This document shows positions 13,196 to 24,316 of a stretch of 64,000 nt of DNA, in pieces. Below the pieces are notes generated by a model that worked only from the letters and a program-made list of their open reading frames with translations, was not told the DNA's origin and did not search any database. A program made the translations under genes and the position numbers. The stretch covers positions 28,029 through 92,028 of the forward strand of contig LNKV01000066.1 of the NCBI GenBank assembly GCA_001465935.1, in the 5' to 3' direction. The first letter of the stretch is position 1. Each line of letters begins with the position of its first letter. The stretch is from Clarireedia homoeocarpa (taxonomy: Eukaryota; Ascomycota; Leotiomycetes; Helotiales; Rutstroemiaceae).

Positions 13196-13813
13196 GATTG
13201 AGATGGATGGGATGGAGGTGGGAATAAGGTGGCATATGATGATGCGACGGATTGCGGGATGTGAATGTGGATGTGAGGGCGAAAGTAAGTTATACCAAGC
13301 GAAGATGGACTGGAGTAGTATCGCATCGCATCGCATCGCATCAAAGGGGAGACGATAGAAAGATACATACTCGTAGAACAGAAGTGACAAAATAGAGGTA
13401 AAAGAGTTAGTTCATTTAATAACACAAGTACAAGTAGAGTAACTTACGTTAAAGATAACTAGCTATGAGCACATAGTAAATAAATACCACACACAGCATA
13501 CAGATAGATAACTGGATAGGATAGGATGGGATAAGTTAGCATGGGCGACTGACTGCAAAATCACTGATATCCATCTATACTTCACTTGCACAATTTATTA
13601 CCCAACCACCTACTCAATGCATCATAAACCAAAAGTATTGATATATATATCTCAATAAGTTACGAAAACAATTCATCACCTGAATATATCCATCTACACA
13701 CCTATCCTATCATACAGACTATTCGAGAACTGCGATTGCGAGTGCGATTGCGATGCTATCTATATTACTATATAGTATGTACATATGGCCCAAGTGCAGC
13801 CGTCAACACGTAT
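13196..13813. other. convergent intergenic region
   Basis: The 618 bp between the 3' ends of two convergent genes contain a short GCATC tandem repeat at about 13320-13342 and AT-rich sequence at about 13430-13720. It presumably holds both 3' UTRs and polyadenylation sites. No gene is seen, and the long antisense open frames are products of the GC-rich downstream exon. Confidence 0.5.
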
Positions 13814-15683
13814 TCATTCAACATTCTGCACCTTCTCCGTCTCCACCACCACCTTCACATCCCCATCCATCCACTCCACCTTCCTCACTCCCAATACAGC
13901 CTTCACCCAGCTCGCTTCATCCGTGACTTCCACTAGCCCATTTACGCTTAGGACTTTGATGTTTTTCATTTTCAGCTTCTCGCATTTCTCCTTTTCGCCT
14001 CCCTCTTTTGCTATTCCATTTGTTTCTCCCTTTTCCTTTTCGCCTTCCCCTTCCCCTTCCCCTTCCCCTCCCCCTCCCCCTCCCCCTTCTCTCTGCCCCC
14101 CCTCTGCACCTTCACCTCCAATCAAGCCCTCAATCTTCCCCACCAAACTCGCAAAACCTACACAATTTAACGGAGTCAACGTAACCTGTTCCCTCTTTCG
14201 TTTCCCCTCACAAACAATATTAACATGATACGCCAATTCGCCTTTCTTCCTGACCACTGTTGCGGGCGTAGGTGCAGGCGCAGGCGCAGGCGAAGCTGAA
14301 GCTGAAGCCGTAGCAGGAGAAGAAGAAGCAAGTTTCTGTGCATTAGCCTTATTAAGAGATTCCTGATACAGCTGATTGAGTTTTGGATCCAGCTCTGGAA
14401 ACGGCGGCGAAGAAGTGAGACCAGGTGATGCGGACGTTGGTGCAGCAGAGGAACCGCGACGTGTGCCGGGGGGGATCTTCTGGCCATCTTTATCCTTCCG
14501 GTACTCGATGGCGTAGATGCGTTGACGCTCGTTGGTGACCATGCGACGGAGTAGGGGGGTCACAAGGGAGATGAGTCTGCAGATTGTTGTTTAGTATGGA
14601 TATTGGAAGATGGGGTTTGGGTAACTGACTTGTTTTGCATTTGAGGCCATTTGTGTTTGCGAGTTGCGGCCCCGGGGGAGTTTTCTCCGAATAGCCTCTC
14701 GCCCCATCCTTCTTGGTCTAAGAATGTCTTGACGCATGCGTAGAGACGGAGTTTGGTCATATCGGTGTCGAGTTTGGCTTTGGTACCGACACAGGCGCTT
14801 CGCTCAGGATAGTTCTCATCAAGCATGTAGGCTTTTGCCGCTGCTTGTAGGGAGATGAAATCTTCGGGTGATATTTCCAAATTTGTGAAGAGTTTCGACA
14901 TCGCTGGTCCTATTTTGCTGTTAGTATTGTCCTCATGATAGAGATCGATGGGTTCTTACTAGTATATTTCTTTGCGTTTGGTCCTGGCCGTCTGAATAGT
15001 GCCGCTGCCGAATGAACTCCAGCTGCTCGCGGATCGAGCGAATGTGCCCTGCTTTTTCTGGCATTTTCGTCATCTGCAGGTGTATTGCTGGGCTCCAATT
15101 CATTCTCCTCATCCTCCATTTCTGACGGCTCGTCGCCCCATATTGCTAGCTGCCTAGCTTCTGCTTCTTCCTCTTCTTGTGTGGGCTTGCGACGTTTTCT
15201 GGGATTGGCTTGCTTGCTATGTATGAAACCAAAGACTTGTTCAGGTTCCGATGAATCATCTCTTGGCCTCTTTGAAGTTTTCTTCGGACTTCCTGCCTTG
15301 ATTGGTGTAGAGGATCGATTGTCATTGTTATTCATAGGAATTTGCGATCGTCTTGTATCTTGCCCTCCAGCAGACTCGGCTGCCTGTAAAAGACTCGCAA
15401 ATTGATTATTGGTATTCACGGGAGGGGCCTGACTGCTAGAATTATATCGAGTGAGACTTTCGAGCAGAGCTATAGGATCGTCTAGGTCGTCGTAATTGGA
15501 TATTCCTGTCATTGTATAAGTATCAGTCGGACAACATTGTGCGACATCAAAATTTACCATTTGTTGATTGAATATGATGTCCTCCATTTCCTCCGAGGTC
15601 ATATGAATAGGCATTGGCGTCCCCATGGTGCGATGTCGAGACTGAGGATCGCGCTGATTGCAGTGATGTTGTAGTAGTAGCAT
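13814..15683 (-). CDS. conserved fungal protein of unknown function, nuclear-looking
   Basis: Exons 15683-14960, 14909-14630 and 14576-13814 (introns of 50 and 53 bp) give 588 residues. The N-terminal third is polar, with basic clusters (KKTSKRPRDD, NPRKRRKPTQEEEE) that look like nuclear localisation signals. The best-structured part spans the first splice junction, KKYTRPAMSKLFTNLEI, and continues through about 130 residues to TPLLRRMVTNERQR. The C-terminal part is low complexity (Ala/Pro, then Gly/Glu) and ends in a folded-looking segment with NGLVEVTDEASW. I do not recognise a named domain; I believe similar proteins occur across Pezizomycotina. Start choice is uncertain: ATGs at 15683 and 15626 are in frame, and another ATG at 15709/15759 opens an overlapping frame. 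The gene is divergent from the LMBR1 gene. Confidence 0.72.
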
Positions 15684-16155
15684 GTAGTGGGAGTTGTTGC
15701 TGGGTAGCCATGATCTTCACTGAGGGGAAGTTCAGTATGGCGGACACACGCGCTTGCACAATTCGCAGTTTGCTCGATGTTTGCTCAAAAAGTGGTGTTT
15801 TGGCTTGGTGGGTTACTTGGAATGTGCGGGACCCGGCTTTTCGGCCTTAAAAAGATTTCTAGATTTTGGGCAATTTTTTGGTGTCAGGGCAAGACTACCA
15901 ATTGGCGGGGCTAAGTGCGTCATGTTGGTCGCAGCAACAACCGAGAGCGGAAACAACTGCTGCCGTATCTCACGTTTCTTGTCGCAAAGGATTTCTATCT
16001 TCTGAAAGTTCCATCTATCAATCACTTACTCACCGTCTTGACGATCACATATTGCTGCTGTTATTGTATGGATTGATCCTATATACAGGCCTAACTCCCT
16101 CTTTGATGGTCACGACGCAACCGTCTCACGTTCGACTCCTATCGCTCCTATCGCT
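15684..16155. promoter_or_regulatory. shared divergent promoter
   Basis: The 472 bp between the starts of the unknown nuclear-looking gene (minus) and the LMBR1 gene (plus) must hold both promoters and leaders. An ATG at 15759 on the minus strand opens a 70-codon frame that overlaps the start of the downstream gene in another frame, a possible translational control. No clear factor site was identified. Confidence 0.45.
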
Positions 16156-18266
16156 ATGTTAGAAACTTTGGCAACATCCACGCCGATAGGCTCCGAGATA
16201 TTCTCTCTGATTGCCTTGTTGGTTCTTAGTCTGATGGTATTATTGATCTTGCGATATTATTTACCCATTCGTACCACACCGGCATACCTACTTGTACCTA
16301 TTTTCTTCGCTCTATTCCTTCCCGCGAGCATCGTACTACTGGTTCCTATCGATCTTGCCTCGAGCGCAAGGACTGAAGATGCGGGAAGTGGAGGGAGAGG
16401 GATATGGCTGTATGACCGATTGCTTCTAGTCGCATGGCGCATCACTTACTGGTTGACTTTCGCTTTAACATGGTTCGCATGCCTATACCCCTTTTTCTTG
16501 AGTTCTACTGATTCATTCATAGGTTTATCCTACCCATCCTTGCCGAATATGCCGATGCTGGATATCGAGACCCAAAAGCTCGCTTTATGTTCTCCCTGCG
16601 TGCGAATGCTCAGTATCAAGCCCTTATACTTGGTGCCGGAACTGCTACGATGATATACATATTTATCACATCAGGTGTTTCACCGGAATCACTCAAGAGT
16701 GTGGTCATGGCTCTGGCATATTGTTGGGGTCTGATACTAGCTGTTTATTTGATGGGCCATGGACTTGTTGCGATACCACGAAACCTGTTCCGAAATGCAA
16801 ACATAAGTGGTAAGCTGAGGAGAATACAAACCAGAGCGCCTAAGGTTCACGATAATATGGAGGAAGCGATTCGGAAGCTGGAAGACTTGGAGGCACAAGT
16901 TGCACAATTAGCACAGCGCAAGACCGGGACTGCAAGGGATTATAAGGACTGGATCGAGGAACTGGCCGATGAAAGTCATTTGCCGGAATCACTTCCAAGG
17001 ACCCTGCCCCGACGATTGTCAACGCCAAACATCACAGTACCAACAGTCATTACCGAACGCTATTTAGCGGATCTTAGCCGCCAATTGACAAGAGCACGAC
17101 ACAGCCGTGCTCGATATCTTGATGAATGGGATCGCCTTCTCAAAGATGCAGTGGAAACGCAGGCTATTTTGGATTCGGCAGCATCAAAGAAGATCGAAAT
17201 TGGCCGAGAGTCACCCAGCTCTTCCATACTTGAGAAGGTGATCATTTTGACACCCTACACTCGATATCTCTACAAGTACCACTTCATTCCTTACTCGAAG
17301 ATAGCTTTGGGAATTCTTTTGACTCTTGCTTCTATATGCATCATCTGGTCCGAATTTATCAAGTCTATTAACCCTATCTTTTCGATCATCGCTGTTACGG
17401 TTGTACATCATCGTGATAGCGAGCGAGGCGAGATCGGATTCGCTGGTCAAGTCATTGCAGCTTTCTGGATTTCGTATATGTGCGCAGCAGCTTTGAGCTC
17501 GTTGTCTGAGGTAAAGGTTTGGAGAGGTCGAGCACTGGTCAGGAGGAACACTCATGGAGAAGCTGCTATGTGGTTCGCTATGCAAGTGGCGAAGCTTTCT
17601 GTACCCTTATCTTTCAACTTCATTACCTTCCTCCCGCCAGACGTTTACGAAAGAACGATGTTCTACAAATTCCTTGGAAAGCTCATCGTTTTTACACCCT
17701 TGGGAGAGTGGTTTGACTGGCTCTTCCCTATTTTCATATTAGTCCCTGTGAGTGCAACGCTCTTTAACCTTTATGGGAAAGTCAAGGACTGTGTGGGATA
17801 CGGCGGCGTAATTGAGGATGAGGATGACGAGAACGAAAGTGGCTATGGAACCGGATCTTGGCGTGAAGGTCGTGATCTGATCGAGCGGGAATTGAATGGT
17901 AGCACCTCCCTTGGTCGACTTGGTATACAGGCTCCTCCTCGACGCGCGGCTCCAAGCACCCCAAGTAGCCGATCGAACATTTCGGTGTCTATGGATAGAC
18001 AAACTAGAGCATTGGGTCAGCCATCTACATCCAGACCCCAAGCGACCGCAACTCAGAGCCGTGTTGAGAGTGAAGAAGAAAATTTCTTTGAGGCACTTGG
18101 CCATCGAATGAAAAATACCTTAGATACATTCGAAACCCCTAGCTTCCTTGAAGGGATCAAGCGGCCGAAATGGTTGGGAGGCGATGACGATGGTCAGCCA
18201 AGTGGTAGTGGGAATGATTTCACCCATTGGTTCGGTGGCCGTCAGGAAGGTAGGGTAAGATTGTAA
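16156..18266 (+). CDS. LMBR1-domain multispanning membrane protein (LMBD2-like)
   Basis: Exons 16156-16472 and 16523-18266 encode 686 residues. The 50-bp intron has a weak donor (GTTCGC) and a TAG acceptor. Splicing turns ...LTW plus F-ILPILAEYADAGYR into the family's continuous block, whereas reading on hits TGA. The protein has several hydrophobic helices in the first 200 residues, a charged coiled-coil-like stretch (about residues 215-320: EEAIRKLEDLEAQVAQL and the following part), further helices (IALGILLTLASICIIW, LSVPLSFNFITFL, LFPIFILVPVSATL) and a polar C-terminal tail. This matches the LMBR1/LMBD2 family of polytopic membrane proteins. Fungal members are little studied. It is divergent from the preceding gene. 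Confidence 0.85.
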
Positions 18267-19126
18267 AGACTGTATAATTTGTATATTCTTTAAAGGGCAT
18301 AGCGAACGGAGTTTGAAAGAGGTTGGGACTATACTGCGCAGACACGCTTGACTTTCATCTGATAGTTAATGACAAGAAATAATTATTATTCTAGCGTGGG
18401 AAGACTGGATTGTTTGTTGCACGGTTATCATGAGAAACCTAACAAGTGATCATTATTGCAGCAGTTTCATTCTCCGCCGCTTAATCTGATAGATCGACCA
18501 TTGCTTGATGGACTATTGAAAAGTGACGTTTTTTGATAAGTTAGTCGTAGTGCAATTCGATATCAATGAGTGATATTTGAAGCCATTCGCCATCAAAACT
18601 GCGTTCTGGCTCGGTCTTACTCGGCGAACCGCAGTACGTACCACCACCAATCAACATCGACTGTGACAAACATTAATAATCATCATCCACGCTCACCAGC
18701 CTCTTTTTAAAAACTTCTCAATACGAGCACCAACCACAGCCTAGACCTGTGGTTCTCACCGCATTTAAGTAAACCCTTGCAAATGGAGTTTTGTCCCGAT
18801 AGGGTTTTGATGATACCCGCAGCCATACGGACTTCTTCGCGGGGTTTGACGCCGGAGCCGCCTATCTACATGTCTCATTACTTTCTTGCTGATTGCTAGT
18901 TGTTCTGGAAGAGTTCATTCCATCTCATCTACATGTCTGACTTTTTGGTTTGCTTGCACTTGATACGAACTGCATTTTATAGGTGCTAAAGAAAACGTCC
19001 CGTTTGATTGATAATTGCTTTCTGCTATCCAAGAAGTACTTTTCGTCGTTTCCGATACACGACTAACTTGGAGAATCAAGCTCAATTCACTCTGAAGAAG
19101 GGCTATGCGTATTAACAGTTGCGACA
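18267..19126. other. intergenic region
   Basis: 860 bp between two plus-strand genes hold no recognisable gene or repeat. The first part presumably contains the 3' UTR of the LMBR1 gene and the last part the promoter of the CorA-like gene. Confidence 0.5.
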
Positions 19127-20911
19127 ATGGACGATTATATGTTTGAGTCAGTACTATACGCGTTTCCCGAAGAATCCAGACCACCCGAGACTAACAAGCA
19201 GTCTGTTATACAGCACGAATGTCAAGCAATGCAAGAGCGTCGAGGAGCACACGACATACCTTGAGATGGTATCTTACTCAGTAAGTGATCAATTTCTGAA
19301 ATTTCAAAGTCACCTGCTAAGAAAACCACAGGATCCATCTTTCAACATAAATGAGGAGCATCCACTCACCCCGGATGAATTTGAGAATTTTCTCAATCGG
19401 AGAGTAAGATTTTCGGCCCCCATAACCGTGACATCTCATGCTCACGTTATAGGGTGCTTTCGCTCCACCAAAACTTCCAGAGGGGGTTGTCCAATTGGCC
19501 TGCCTTCGATTGATGTAAGTAGATGGGCGTTAGAGAAGTTTCTACTGGCTACTTACAAATTTCATAGTCTACAACAAAATGCCAAGCATCCAGAAACGTT
19601 CACTCCACATGTCATCAGCCTTCCGGCAAATGTCTATGTTTCTATGGTCAGAACCATGAACCTACCATATAGAGCAATCGAGTCAACGAGTGCCGTGGGA
19701 CCGATATTTTGGGCAGCGTATGATCAAGACGAACAGAATCCTCACTTACGCAAGTTGTCCCTCGCCCTTAAAGCTTTACTCTTGCTAACGTTCATCTAAA
19801 GAAATCATAAATCGTAAAAGCGATGTAAGAAAGAAAGGAAAGACCCGTGGGTGGGAACTCATGCTCTCTCACGACATCAAAAATGCAATTACAACCGGCT
19901 ATGTGAAAGGCACGCCAAGCTCCGACATCGTAGTTAGCATCAAACATCTTCGAGCCTGCATATTACAAATCGGACATCCGATGCTCCTCCCCACTATCAT
20001 CTTCTCCCACGATGTGTCCTCCAAGACTGATTTAAAACAACGCGAAGCACGTGACTGGCTGCGAAGACTCGAACATGCCGTCTCTATGCGCTCAGAGATT
20101 GAAGAGAAAGAAGGCTACGTCAAAGACGGTGTTATGGATCTCGATAATATAAATAGAGATCTGGTGGAATGTCACTCGCAAGTTTTGTGGAAGCGACCGA
20201 AGGCCTACATAGCTATTCTGATGCAACTGGAAAAAGCGATGAAAACATTCTATGATCGATTACCGGAAAAGAGGAAGGATGAGACGATGAGAGCGCTGCA
20301 GGCGAGTATGATGGCTAGATTCGATTTCTATCGTGTTAAATTGCAGGGGCTTGAGAGTTACGCGTATACGAGTTTACAACGCCTAGATATCCAAAGGAGC
20401 GCTGTATGTTTCCCTTCTCCCCATCACACGCACTATCTTCCCTCTCAATTGACTCCTTACTGACTGGCCTCCCAAAAAGCTCTACAACATCATCGCCCAA
20501 AAAGAATCTAAACTCAACTTCCAAATGGCCGCTGAGCAGCGCCGTCTCGCGCACGCCGCAAAACGCGATTCTTCTGCCATGAAAACCATCTCCCTCCTCG
20601 GCGCTATCTTCTTTCCCGGCGCATACCTCGCCTCCGTTTTCTCCATGACGTTTTTCAACTTCCAAAATAACGACGCCCCGGCTGTAAGCGAGTCCTTCTG
20701 GGTGTACTGGGCGGTGACGATCCCCATGACGATGATTATCGTCGCGCTGTGGTATGTGTGGGAGAAGCGGAGGGAGAAGAGGTATTCGTTGGAAGATTTA
20801 GATTTGGAGAATGGGAGCGAGGATATGGAGAAGGAGATTATGGCGACGATGAGGAAGAGGACTATGTCGAAGGTGAGTACGTGGGATACGAAGAATTCGA
20901 AGATTGAGTGA
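19127..20911 (+). CDS. CorA-like Mg2+ transporter domain protein
   Basis: A seven-exon model reads 19127-19146, 19202-19280, 19332-19403, 19453-19514, 19568-19749, 19802-20403 and 20480-20911, giving 482 residues with all phases consistent. The N-terminal two thirds match a fungal family: the blocks FTPHVISLPANVYVSMVRTM, GPIFWAAYDQDEQNP, TTGYVKGTPSSDI and KQREARDWLRRLEHAVSMR are familiar. The last exon holds the membrane pair: ISLLGAIFFPGAYLASVFSM, then a short loop, then VYWAVTIPMTMIIVALWYVW. Such proteins resemble CorA channels but lack the canonical GMN loop, so Mg2+ transport is not certain. Intron 5 most likely uses a GC donor (C|GCAAGT, acceptor at 19801); a GT alternative exists. The first exon is only 20 bp, which makes the extreme N-terminus the weakest part. 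Confidence 0.75.
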
Positions 20912-22080
20912 GTAGAAGGGAAGGGGGACAAACCAGGGCAACAACAGAGATTTGGATGGGGTACATATTCGGTGTTCATACTTCTTTTATTCTTCTTCTT
21001 TCTTCAGGCGTTGGATATACATGTATGGCATGGGGAAACCGAAAATAGAGCGGACGTGGATATACTCCCCGACTTAACGACTTCACGACGACAATGACGA
21101 CTTTTTGCATCAGACGATATGCTACGCTAAGAACGATAGCAACAACAACATCAACAACAACAGCAACAAACATTATTTACGATAGATACGAGATACGAGA
21201 TATGATATGATAGGATGAAGGATACACCTTCAACGATGTATGTAACTTAACCTACGAAGTTCACGAGAGAGAGAGAGCGCGCACGAGTTGGGCGAACGAA
21301 TAAGATATAAGAGAATTGAGCATTTCAATGATATGATCTGATGTTGTTCATTCATTCATTCATTCATTCATTCATTCATTCATTCATTCATTCATTCATT
21401 CATTCGAGACAGGCATCAGTGATAAGATGAAATGAAATCATGTTCTTTCTCCCTTTCAGCCTAAGTTAACTTTACTGTAGTCAATTTGTTGTGTGATATT
21501 TTCTTTTCTATTTTTCTTTTTCTATCTTTGCTTTTTCCAGCCGTTGAATGGCAGCGGCAACGGCAACGGCAACGGTGCGATGGCGCACACTTCCCCTTGT
21601 CTTCAGGGCATCCGTCAAACACAGACCTCAAAAGCCAAGAACGCTTGTTTGATCTTTAGATCTCAACAACGTTGTACCAGTAGATGAGCTCTGGGATGAG
21701 CTGAACTTCTGATGCTGTTTTGATTGCTTTTAACATTATACCATCAACATATTGCAACAAATGATACGGCCAAAGGGAGAGTCAGTCTTTCCATTCTACT
21801 TGTATAGACCTTCTTGATTCATCCACCTATAAACATGCTGTACAGCTCGAAATTAACAATTGCATTTGATCCTCCCCCTTTCCTTTCCTTTCCTTTCCTT
21901 TCCTTTCTTTCCCAGTCCTTCCCCTCACCCCAAGGCCATTAATCCCCGACCCAACCAATAATTACACATCAACGCCTGCATCGAATATCGTATCAAACAG
22001 ATAATATACCACCCAGCCCCTCCGGCCCCCCCTTCACTCCAAAAAGGAATAATTCATATATTACATAAAAGCTATAACTA
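20912..22080. other. convergent intergenic region with microsatellite
   Basis: No gene is seen between the CorA-like gene and the light-chain gene, which converge here. The region holds an ATTC tetranucleotide array (listed separately), GGCAAC repeats at about 21550-21575 and CCTTT repeats at about 21885-21908. Confidence 0.5.
21346..21405. repeat. ATTC microsatellite
   Basis: About fifteen uninterrupted ATTC (TTCA) tetranucleotides are directly visible. The array lies between convergent genes and outside any reading frame. Its length makes it a likely polymorphic marker. Confidence 0.95.
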
Positions 22081-23122
22081 TTATTCATCCGAATCATCAC
22101 TGTTCTTCTCTCCTTTCCCATCCGGCCCCAAACCTCCAGCAATACTTGCGACGAATTCTTGGTACTTGAATACTTCTGCTCTTCGGGCTCCGCCCATAGC
22201 TCCGGAGTGTTTTCCAAATGCTCGGCGCCCAGTAAAACCGCTCATTACTCGGTCGATTTCTCGTTCTGTTAAGGGATGTTCGCCTGATTCTGGGGCGGTG
22301 TGTAGTAGTGCGTCTCGCAATTCGGCGTAGTCGACTTGTCCGCTGTCGTCTTCATCAAAAGCGGAAAACGCGTTTAGCAATTCTGGAGTGGGTGATAATG
22401 TGGTAAGGAGAGTTGCTAAGGAGTTTAAGAATGTTGGAAGTGTGACGGTTTGTGGCGTGGACGGTGGGAAGAAAGCGGTCAGCTCTGAAGGCGTGGAAGA
22501 AAGACCTAATTCCAATTAATAGGGTATTCCGGCGAAATAGGTTGAAGACGACAAACCCAATTGAGTTAACATATCAGCTACATCTTCTCTGCCTACTTGT
22601 CCATCGCTATCTCTATCCAGAATCTGGAATCCTTCTCGTAGTTCTCTCACTTGCGCCGGTGGTAATTGCGACAGCGCACTGTTGTCATTGGAATAGCTTG
22701 CGCCGGCACTTTTCAAGGGTCCTCCAAAACCCGGGCTTGACTTTGGACCCTTTGTAGGAGAAGGTTCCGGTTCTCTATATGTTGGCGCCAACCCACGAGC
22801 AGTCCATTTACTCGTATCAATCGCCGAATTCGAAATAGCGGAATTGTTCAGTCTACTCGGTGTCAACATCGTCTGCGGTGATGAAGGGCTTGTCGTTGAT
22901 TGTCGAAGAGGAGAAGGCGATGGCGAAACTGTAGAATCGGGTCGTCGAAATGGTGAGGCTCGAGGAGATCCGAAGGGTAATGGTGAGGGTTTGTAAGAAG
23001 CAGACATTGACTAGAGACAAGAAAAAGCACTGTGTTAGTCCCGCATGCTGCATCTTGCTTTGGTATAACATCCAACGCAGGAAGCCACGACGTCGTAAAA
23101 GTGGACCTAAACAACTTACCAT
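22081..23122 (-). CDS. RLC1: myosin regulatory light chain (EF-hand)
   Basis: Main exons 23010-22557 and 22505-22081 splice across a 51-bp intron (G|GTTTGT ... TTAG) into QLGLSSTPSEL. Translation may begin at 23122 on a start-codon exon (ATG|GTAAGT), a 109-bp intron 23119-23011 with GACTAAC branch point and CTCTAG acceptor, giving MSMSASYK. Alternatively it begins at the ATG at 23007 with that intron in the leader. The protein is about 291-293 residues: a Ser/Pro-rich head rich in phosphorylatable serines, then a canonical EF loop DRDSDGQVGRED, and later a second loop DEDDSGQVDYAE. This layout matches the fungal myosin regulatory light chain that binds class II myosin at the actomyosin ring. 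The head is longer than in yeast, as usual for filamentous fungi. Confidence 0.82.
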
Positions 23123-24284
23123 GGTTGATGCGGAGATAGATAATATTCTGCTAGAGTTACAATAGAATGCACTTGTTTCTACTTGTTTCAAAGGTACGAG
23201 TACGTCAACGAGAGTAGAAAGTGTGAACGTGGGCTTGAGTTATTCTCGATGCGAGTGGAGAATGTTCTTAAAGAAAGTCAATTGAAGAGTTTCTATTGAT
23301 CAATGAAAATCCGTAGGATTAAAGTAACGTATGGTGAAGTTAGAGATGAGAGGTACCTGCGTGGAAAAGGTCAAGGCCAGTACAGGATTTCCCGATCGTT
23401 TGAGAAAGTGCAGGGCGGAGAAGAGAGGCTGAATGTTTTGATTTGTTGCCGTGTAAACAAACTTGCTGGATTGTATTACATAATGAGATCTTAGTGCGAG
23501 GCTGCCATTGCTGGTATCCAAGATTTTTCATTGATTGGTTGCGCGATCTTAGTCTCAGCTAATCGGTAACTTAGTCTCAGCTAATCGGTAAGCTGCTACA
23601 TCTGTGCGCCGTTTCTACTCATGGCTTGCAGGTTTGGCTCAGGGAAACAACCTAGTTCTAGGGACCCCGCTCTATTGCAGACCCCTAATCCGTACAGCAA
23701 TGCGTCCAGCCGTCGAATCCCCTGAGTGCTGAGTTGAGCAAAGAAGATACGGAGTACGAAGCACGAAGCACGAAGGACTCTGTAGAAGTCATCGAGACAC
23801 AAGAGAATAGTATTTGGCACACAAACATACACCCGCTCACTCCCACTCCCACTCACGCACTCATATACCAAACTGGCGCAGCTGGTTGGGCAGAATCCAG
23901 TGCAGGAATACGAGTTACGACACTGTATCATCATCTGAATCCTTCTTCGATTCTTGTGGAAAATCCTTTCCAATACATGCGACAACCAACATTGTAGCTC
24001 CTTCTATTACCCTTCTCCCTCCATCCTCCCCCCTATTTAATCTTCCCATTCAAATAGTAACTTATAGCCTTCTTCTAATTACCAAACCAAACCAATCTTC
24101 TCCCATTCTGCACAAAATCCCTTCATTTGGGAACATCCGTAAGCCCATCCTTGACACAAGTCGCGGCGAAACCTTTAGTTCGTCGAAGTGATTGCCGCGC
24201 ACGGATTGGATTAAGGCTTCACACTCGTTTGAAACCCTGTCTGGCAGAGTGGGACTGTGACTTGGTACTAGCTTTTACCTAGTA
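23123..24284. promoter_or_regulatory. divergent promoter region of light chain and AFI1 genes
   Basis: About 1.16 kb separates the divergent light-chain (minus) and AFI1 (plus) genes. It holds a perfect 22-bp tandem duplication (23548-23591) and a GAAGCAC triplication near 23757-23775, then pyrimidine-rich sequence at 24000-24120 that looks like the AFI1 leader. No coding region is supported. Confidence 0.5.
23548..23591. repeat. 22-bp perfect tandem duplication
   Basis: Two identical head-to-tail copies (23548-23569 and 23570-23591) start with CTTAGTCTCAG. They lie in the intergenic region between the light-chain and AFI1 genes. Perfect identity suggests a recent duplication. Confidence 0.95.
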
Positions 24285-24314
24285 ATGCTTTCTTGGGCTC
24301 CAAGGGAATTCTAG
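24285..24314 (+). promoter_or_regulatory. upstream micro-ORF of AFI1
   Basis: A complete nine-codon frame (M-L-S-W-A-P-R-E-F, then TAG) ends two bases before the AFI1 start ATG at 24317. If included in the mRNA it would be met first by scanning ribosomes and could limit translation of AFI1. The position is seen in sequence; its use is inference. Confidence 0.5.
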
Positions 24315-24316
24315 AT

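Noticed and set aside
12939..13425. Long Pro/Ser-rich antisense frames
   Set aside because: They lie over exon 2 of the methyltransferase gene, whose frame shows the conserved AGFHTGR motif. They reflect base composition only.
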